A stretch of DNA of 55,563 bases from Stenotrophomonas maltophilia (lineage in GTDB: Bacteria; Pseudomonadota; Gammaproteobacteria; Xanthomonadales; Xanthomonadaceae): contig NZ_RAVT01000022.1 in the NCBI RefSeq assembly GCF_013464915.1, positions 24,480 through 80,042 on the forward strand, read 5' to 3'. The notes below the pieces were generated by a model that saw only the letters and a program-made list of their open reading frames with translations, ran no database searches and was not told the origin of the DNA. Within the stretch, counting starts at the first letter, position 1; each line of letters starts with the position of its first letter. Shown here in pieces: positions 50,619-55,563 of this stretch. The position numbers and the translations under genes were made by a program.

Positions 50619-51833
50619 TCACAACCGCCCGAACCCGAACAGCCCTTCCAGCGCATGCCTGCGCCGCTCGATCCGGGCCCGCAGCAGCTGCGCGCCGATC
50701 ATCGAGTAGGTGATGCCGTTGCCGCCGTAGGCCATGGCGAAATGCACCCGCGGGCCCCACTGATCGTGCGGGCCGAAGAACGGCAGGCCGTCCGCCGTCT
50801 CGGCGAAGGTGCCGGCCCAGGAGAAGGCGGGTACCGGGTCCAGCCGCGGGAACCAGTGCTGCAGCTGTTTCATCAGCTGGTCGGCCTTGCGCTGCACGCG
50901 CCGGTCGCGCCGCGCCGGGATGTCGATGGCGTCGTCCAGCCCACCGACCAGCAGGCGCCGGTCGCCGGTGGCGCGCAGGTACAGGTACGGGCGGGCGCTC
51001 TCCCACACCATCGTGTTGCGCAGCCGGCCCAGTACGTCCGCATCGATGGGGTCGGTGATGAAGGCATAGCTGCTGCGGTTGCGCGCGACACGCTGGTCGA
51101 GCCAGCGCTGGTTGGCATAGCCCATGGCCAGCACGACATGGCGTGCGCGGACCGCGGCACCGGCTTCGGTACGGGCGGTCACCCCGCGCGCGGTGGCGTC
51201 GAGGCTGTGCAGCACCGCGCGGTCATGCACGTGGCCGCCGCGCCGGCGCACGCGCTGCAGCAGCGCATAGGTCAGCCGATACGGATCGACCCGGGCTGCC
51301 TGCCGGGTCAGCAGGGCGCCGCCGGCCTCAACCTCGAAACGTTCCTGCAGTTCCCCGGGGCCCAGCCAGCGGGCATCCAGGCCAATACTGCGACGGGCAA
51401 CGCCCTCGGCCATCAGGCGCGGCGCGTCGCGATGGCGGCTGGCCAGGTACAGGCTGTCCATCCGCTGGAAATCCAGGTCCTTCAGACCGCGCGCCACCTC
51501 GGCCAGTGCCGGGATTGCCTCTGCACAGGCGAGGTAGGCCGACGCCGCCGCGTCCTGGCCGTAGCGCTCGGTCAGTTCCAGCAGATGGGTATCGATCTCG
51601 TACTGCAGCAGCGCGGTGCTGGCGGCGGTGCTGCCCCAGCCGATGTCGCGCTGCTCGATGACCGCCACCTCGTGGCCGTGGGCGGACAGTTCGTCGGCGA
51701 TCAGTGCACCGGTGATGCCACCGCCGACCACCAGCACGTCGCAGCGCAGGTCCCTTTCCAGCGGTGGGAAGGCGTGGATCAGGCCGTTGCGCACCGCCCA
51801 CCACGGATAGCCACTCTTCAGGTCCATGGGCAT
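50619..51833 (-). CDS. FAD-dependent oxidoreductase (DAO/D-amino-acid dehydrogenase family)
   Basis: The 404-residue product has an N-terminal Rossmann FAD site DVLVVGGGITGALIADELSAHGHEVAVIEQRDIGWGSTAASTALLQYE, a mid-domain including ARHVVLAMGYANQ and a C-terminal FAD contact TADGLPFFGPHDQWGPRVHFAMAYGGNGITYS. This is the DAO/GlcD-like layout used for amino acid, sarcosine or glycerol phosphate oxidation. It lacks a signal or membrane anchor. It is 7 bases downstream of the lipocalin gene; an in-frame ATG at 51827 is equally possible. Substrate not decided. Confidence 0.82.
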   Translation of the reverse strand: MPMDLKSGYPWWAVRNGLIHAFPPLERDLRCDVLVVGGGITGALIADELSAHGHEVAVIEQRDIGWGSTAASTALLQYEIDTHLLELTERYGQDAAASAYLACAEAIPALAEVARGLKDLDFQRMDSLYLASRHRDAPRLMAEGVARRSIGLDARWLGPGELQERFEVEAGGALLTRQAARVDPYRLTYALLQRVRRRGGHVHDRAVLHSLDATARGVTARTEAGAAVRARHVVLAMGYANQRWLDQRVARNRSSYAFITDPIDADVLGRLRNTMVWESARPYLYLRATGDRRLLVGGLDDAIDIPARRDRRVQRKADQLMKQLQHWFPRLDPVPAFSWAGTFAETADGLPFFGPHDQWGPRVHFAMAYGGNGITYSMIGAQLLRARIERRRHALEGLFGFGRL

Positions 51834-51840
51834 GCGCGGT

Positions 51841-52335
51841 TCAGGCCGTGGGGCGACCGGTGTGCGGGGTCTGGATCAGTTCGGACAGATCGAAGCCCTG
51901 CAGGCGAGCGGTCGCCAGATAATGGTCCTGCACGGTGGCGTCCAGACGCGGCTCGCGCGCCAGCAGCCACAGGTACTTGCGGTCCGGGCTGCCGACCAGC
52001 GACACGCTGTAGTCCGGGGCGATCTGGATCACCCAGTAGTCGCCCTTGGCAAACGGCAGCCAGCGCAGGCCCTTGGGCAGGAAGCTGACCTCCAGGCGCG
52101 CGCTGTCGTTGTCCACGGCGCAGGCCTCGCCGTTGGCCTCCTCGACCTCGCCGTCCATGCGGCAACGGTTGGTGACGCCGACGTTGCCGCTGTCTAGCAG
52201 GGCGTAGTGCGCCGACACGTCGGTGCAGCCTTCCGGTTCGTGGCGCATCGGCAGGCGCGCGATCTCGTACCAGGTGCCCAGGTAGCGGGGCAGCTTGAGG
52301 TCGGCGACGGTCTTCAGCGGCGGGTGGTCGGTCAT
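51841..52335 (-). CDS. blc: Bacterial lipocalin (Blc-type) without signal peptide
   Basis: The 164-residue product begins with the lipocalin signature LPRYLGTWYEIARLP and has the later SFLPKGLRWLPFAKGDYWVIQIAPDYSVSLVGSPDRKYLWLLAREP barrel strands typical of Blc. Unlike E. coli Blc it shows no lipoprotein or other signal, starting MTDHPPLKTVADL; upstream codons in frame do not provide one. It thus may be cytoplasmic. It is the first gene of a pair with the FAD oxidoreductase. Confidence 0.88.
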   Translation of the reverse strand: MTDHPPLKTVADLKLPRYLGTWYEIARLPMRHEPEGCTDVSAHYALLDSGNVGVTNRCRMDGEVEEANGEACAVDNDSARLEVSFLPKGLRWLPFAKGDYWVIQIAPDYSVSLVGSPDRKYLWLLAREPRLDATVQDHYLATARLQGFDLSELIQTPHTGRPTA

Positions 52336-52519
52336 CGGCGGTCGTGGCAGGGGGGGGAGCCTCCACGATGCCGATGGCCTTGCCATGGGCGGGTGAAGCC
52401 GGGGCGATGGCCGTGTCCAGAACGTTCCGTCGCTGCTGCGGCGTGCCCGTTGTCACCGGTGCGGCGGTATGCTGCCGCCAGCGCCGTGTTTTCCTGATCC
52501 AACCGAGGTGGAGGTGCCG

Positions 52520-52768
52520 ATGTACCAGGTGATCCTGTTGAAGAGTGAATCCGCGTTCGCGCGCGAGCAGTGGCCGCAGGTTGATGACCTGGTCGACTAC
52601 GAGGGCGTCAGCTACAGCCTGCGTGCCGGCCCGCGCCAGCCGCTGCCGACCGACCACGACTGGCACCCGGTGGCGGTGTATGCGCCCGATGAGATCACCG
52701 AGGAAGAGTTCCAGGACTGGTACGCGCTGCAGCAGCCAGCCGTGGAAGAGCTGCGGCTGAAGTACTGA
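52520..52768 (+). CDS. Small conserved protein (82 residues)
   Basis: The product starts MYQVILLKSESAFAREQWPQVDDLVDYEGVSYSLRAG and ends QQPAVEELRLKY, an alpha/beta small domain with many aromatic and acidic residues. GGTGGAGGTG lies just before the ATG. There is no signal peptide. It is divergent from the lipocalin operon. No known family name comes to mind. Confidence 0.6.
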   Translation: MYQVILLKSESAFAREQWPQVDDLVDYEGVSYSLRAGPRQPLPTDHDWHPVAVYAPDEITEEEFQDWYALQQPAVEELRLKY

Positions 52769-52864
52769 CACTCGACGCTGCCGGGGCTGCCCACCCGCCC
52801 TTTATCGGCGGTGCCGTATAGTCGCGCGCAGGCGCGGTGGTCCGCGCGAAACGGTGTGGCTGGC

Positions 52865-55285
52865 GTGTCTTCTTTCCTGCGATCGATCCGTGCACGGGGG
52901 CCCTGGCTGGTCCTGCTGCTGTGCACTGCCTTCCTGCTGTCCGCACCGGTGCTGGCACAGGATGAGGACCCCACGCCGAAGCAGCAGCTGGCGGATATCG
53001 ATGCGAAGCTGAAGGAAGTCGACCGCAAGCGTGGTGATGCCTCGGCCATCGAAACACTGGCCATGCTGTCCGAGGATGCTTCGAAGGCACGGCGTGACGC
53101 CGAGGCGCTGGAGAAGGCGCTGCAGCCGCAGCTGGACCGCCTCGACGAACAGCTGGCGCAGCTGGGCACTCCTGCCGAAGGCGCCACAGAGCCGCCGGAA
53201 CTGGCAGCGCAACGGCGCACCCTCAACAAGCAGCGCGACGGACTGGCCGCATCGGTGGCCCAGGCCAAGACCAGTGCGGTGCGTGCGCAGCAGCTGGCGA
53301 CCGACATCGACCAGCAACGCGCCGCGCAACGCACCGAAGAGCTGGGGCAGAAGGTGGCCTCGCCGCTGTCGCCTGCGCTGTGGAGCAAGGTGGCCGAGCG
53401 TCTGCCGATCGATATCACACGCGTTGTGCCATTGGCCGGGCAGGGGCGTGACGCGCTGATCGCCGGCATCCGCACCAATGGCTGGGGCACGCCCTTGCTG
53501 GGCCTGGTGGCCGCGCTGGTGATGATGTTCCCGCTGCGGTTGTGGCTGCGCCGCCTGGGGCGGCAGTTCGCCGCATCCGAGCGTGCGCCCGATGGCCGCC
53601 TGCGCCGTTCCGGCCTGGCCATGTGGCTGCTGCTGGTGGGTACGCTGCTGCCCGGCTATGCCGTAGTGGTGCTGATGGCAGCGCTGGATGCCGTTGATGC
53701 GATCGCGCCGCGCCTGCAGGTGGTGGCTGACGGGTTGGAAACCGCGACCTTCCGCGCTGCCTTCATCGCTGCGCTCAGCGCCTGCCTGCTGGTGCCCAAG
53801 CGCCCGTCATGGCGACTGTTGAACCTGGACGACACCGCTGCACTCAAGTTGCGCAAGTACGCCTGGGGCGCGGCCGCACTGGCCTGGCTGAGCACGGTGC
53901 TGGTCGCCCTCGACCAGGCCACGCGCACCAGCGATGTCACCACGGTGGCGCTGGATGGCCTGATTGCCCTGACCTACCTCGGCCTGATCATGGCCATGCT
54001 GGTGACGCTGGCGCGACTGCACCGCCGGCAGACCGCCGATGCTGAAGCCAAGCTGGAAGCGCAGGCCGACGGGCAGGGCCCGAGTACGCCGGTGCGCCGC
54101 AGCAGCTGGCTGGTGCTGGCGCGCGTGGCAGGCAACATCGCGGTGGTGGCAGCGATCATCGCCACGCTGCTGGGCTATCTGAACTTCGCCAAATTCGTGA
54201 ACCAGCAGCTGATCGGCGGCAGCATCGTGGTGCTGGCGGCGACCCTGCTGTTCAAGTTCGTCGATGACCTGAGCACCTGGATGCTCAACGCCGACAGCAA
54301 GGTTGGCCAGACCATCCTGCTCAGCACCGGCCTGAGCGTGTCGCGGCTGGAGCAGGCCGGCGTGCTGTTGTCGGCAGCGCTGCGCACCATCGTCGTGCTG
54401 ATCGCGCTGCTGGCCCTGGTGGCGCCGTTCGGCAACATCGGCGCAGTGGTGGAGCGGTTCTCGTCGCTGTTCACTTCCGGATTCGATATCGGCGGAACCA
54501 AGCTGGAGCCGGTGCGCATCGTGCTGGCCGTGCTGGTGCTGCTGGCCGGCCTGGCGGTCACCCAGCTGGTGCAGCGCTGGCTGACCGACACCTACCTGCC
54601 CAAGACCGAACTGGACCTGGGCGCACGCAATTCAGTCAGTACGGTTGCCCGCTACGTCGGCATCATCATCGCGGTGATCTGGGCGCTGAGCGCGATGGGC
54701 CTGCAGCTGAGCAAGCTGGCATTGCTGGTCAGCGCGCTGTCGGTCGGTATTGGTTTCGGCCTGCAGGTGATCACCCAGAACTTTGTTTCTGGCCTGATCC
54801 TGCTGGCCGAGCGTCCGGTGAAGATCGGCGACTGGGTGAAGCTGGGCGACCAGGAAGGCGACATCCGCCGCATCAGCCTGCGCTCGACCGAGATCCAGGT
54901 GGGCGACAAGTCGACGCTGATCGTGCCCAACTCCGAGCTGGTCACCAAGACCGTGCGCAACATGACGATGGGCAACAACCAGGGGCGCATCCAGATCCAG
55001 TTCGCGGTGCCGCCCAGCACCGATGTCGGCAATCTGCGCCAGGCACTGCTGGATGCGTACACCGCGCACACCAACGTGCTGAAGCAGCCGGCACCGACGG
55101 TCTACATCGACAGCATTGCCGGTGGCCAGATCACCATCAACAGCTTTGCGTACGTGGCCAGCCCGCGGCAGGTGTACGCCACCCGCAGCGATCTGTACTT
55201 CAGCCTGCTGCAGATCCTGGCGGAGCGGAACATTCCGCTGTCGACCCCGACCGACATCCACATCACCCGCGATCCGCAGGAGTAG
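52865..55285 (+). CDS. MscS-family mechanosensitive channel with N-terminal DUF3772-like domain
   Basis: The 806-residue product has a signal peptide (...LLLCTAFLLSAPVLAQ) and a periplasmic coiled-coil region rich in Gln/Asp (about 35-190), as in DUF3772/MscK-like proteins. At least ten transmembrane helices follow. The MscS pore helix is VSALSVGIGFGLQVITQNFVSGLILLAERPVKIGDWVKLGDQEGDIRRISLRSTEI, and the C-terminal vestibule ends near DIHITRDPQE. A TATAGT box at 52817-52822 lies upstream of the GTG at 52865, so I use that start. It releases solutes on hypo-osmotic shock. Monocistronic. Confidence 0.88.
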   Translation: MSSFLRSIRARGPWLVLLLCTAFLLSAPVLAQDEDPTPKQQLADIDAKLKEVDRKRGDASAIETLAMLSEDASKARRDAEALEKALQPQLDRLDEQLAQLGTPAEGATEPPELAAQRRTLNKQRDGLAASVAQAKTSAVRAQQLATDIDQQRAAQRTEELGQKVASPLSPALWSKVAERLPIDITRVVPLAGQGRDALIAGIRTNGWGTPLLGLVAALVMMFPLRLWLRRLGRQFAASERAPDGRLRRSGLAMWLLLVGTLLPGYAVVVLMAALDAVDAIAPRLQVVADGLETATFRAAFIAALSACLLVPKRPSWRLLNLDDTAALKLRKYAWGAAALAWLSTVLVALDQATRTSDVTTVALDGLIALTYLGLIMAMLVTLARLHRRQTADAEAKLEAQADGQGPSTPVRRSSWLVLARVAGNIAVVAAIIATLLGYLNFAKFVNQQLIGGSIVVLAATLLFKFVDDLSTWMLNADSKVGQTILLSTGLSVSRLEQAGVLLSAALRTIVVLIALLALVAPFGNIGAVVERFSSLFTSGFDIGGTKLEPVRIVLAVLVLLAGLAVTQLVQRWLTDTYLPKTELDLGARNSVSTVARYVGIIIAVIWALSAMGLQLSKLALLVSALSVGIGFGLQVITQNFVSGLILLAERPVKIGDWVKLGDQEGDIRRISLRSTEIQVGDKSTLIVPNSELVTKTVRNMTMGNNQGRIQIQFAVPPSTDVGNLRQALLDAYTAHTNVLKQPAPTVYIDSIAGGQITINSFAYVASPRQVYATRSDLYFSLLQILAERNIPLSTPTDIHITRDPQE

Positions 55286-55365
55286 GGAGTGTTCTGCAGG
55301 GCTGCGCCCTGCACCCGCTACAGGCCGGAGCAACGGCAACGGCAACAGCGTGCATTCCGTGGTTT

Positions 55366-55467
55366 GGTGGGGCGGTGTCGGAGTGCGGGGACGCCGTAAA
55401 TCCGTCCATGGAGGCTTGGCAGCCGCATCCATGCGGCTGACACCCCGCACTCCGACACCGCCCCACC
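55366..55467. repeat. 25-bp perfect inverted repeat around a conserved loop
   Basis: GGTGGGGCGGTGTCGG... (55366-55390) pairs perfectly with 55443-55467 and encloses a 52-base loop that carries a GCCGCAT...ATGCGGC hairpin. It lies 80 bases after the channel gene stop. It probably belongs to a dispersed family in this genus and could also end transcription. Confidence 0.75.
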
Positions 55468-55491
55468 TCTGACAGTTTCCCGCGGCTTTGG

Positions 55492-55515
55492 GTAGGTGTC
55501 GACCTTGGTCGACAC
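55492..55515. repeat. GTAG hairpin repeat
   Basis: GTAGGTGTCGACC / GGTCGACAC forms a single GTAG-headed hairpin. It is followed at 55541 by GGGGTCAGATCC, the word also seen in the 32.2-kb repeat. Both lie in the right-edge intergenic sequence. Confidence 0.7.
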
Positions 55516-55563
55516 ATCTGTCAGATATCGAAATCAATCTGGGGTCAGATCCGTTTTCCTACG

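Overview
The window is a high-GC gammaproteobacterial chromosome segment. It is most likely Stenotrophomonas (S. maltophilia complex): it is full of GTAG-headed inverted repeats of the SMAG/REP type, and its gene set is typical of the family (cyoABCD with a SCO protein, divergent speE/speA, arr, MocR regulators, TonB-dependent receptors). No rRNA, tRNA, CRISPR array, IS element or prophage was seen. All functional calls come from reading the sequence and recalling protein families; no database search was run.

Layout. 1-10 kb: a SMAG tandem array, an AtoE-type transporter, a tiny Gln-rich protein, a permuted papain-like (YiiX) enzyme, a lipoprotein, an exported M3 peptidase overlapping a TPM-domain membrane protein, a VOC protein, and an AraC regulator with an alpha/beta hydrolase. 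10-18 kb: a TonB-dependent receptor overlapping a Tat-exported class-V PLP enzyme (PvdN/epimerase-like), then two MocR regulators flanking a small membrane protein and a thioredoxin-like protein. Two near-identical operator-like sites lie around the second MocR gene. 18-23 kb: cytochrome bo3 oxidase (cyoABCD) and a SCO copper chaperone. 23-33 kb: a secreted kexin-type subtilase lacking a prodomain, with a small prodomain-like gene overlapping its stop; a DUF2231/PQQ sugar dehydrogenase-like pair; ExoD; a Cof-type HAD phosphatase; a colicin-D-immunity-like orphan; and a second TonB receptor.

33-40 kb: comM and ubiK-PII bracket a variable island of small hypothetical genes. It includes a CPCC-domain protein, lipoproteins, the rifampin ADP-ribosyltransferase arr, and a roughly 200-bp cloverleaf-like structured element in front of a 118-codon gene. 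40-47 kb: a DUF4304-like protein, a kinase-like protein divergent from lpxO, and speE/speA back to back across a palindromic control region. 47-50 kb: a PhoPQ-like two-component system with one PepSY gene in its operon and another divergent from it. 50-55.5 kb: a secreted Gly/Tyr-tailed protein, an FAD oxidoreductase with a lipocalin, a small conserved protein, and an MscS-family channel with a DUF3772-like N-terminus.

Most worth following up: the TonB receptor/Tat PLP-enzyme/MocR locus; the operator pair shared by the second MocR gene and the neighbouring operon; the subtilase with a separately encoded prodomain-like protein; the structured element at 36.1-36.3 kb; and the palindromes in the speE/speA and PepSY/two-component control regions. 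Odd gene ends are also noted: a MocR frame with no stop that runs about 400 codons antisense through its neighbour, an ExoD stop codon supplied by a SMAG repeat, and a frameshifted small membrane protein.
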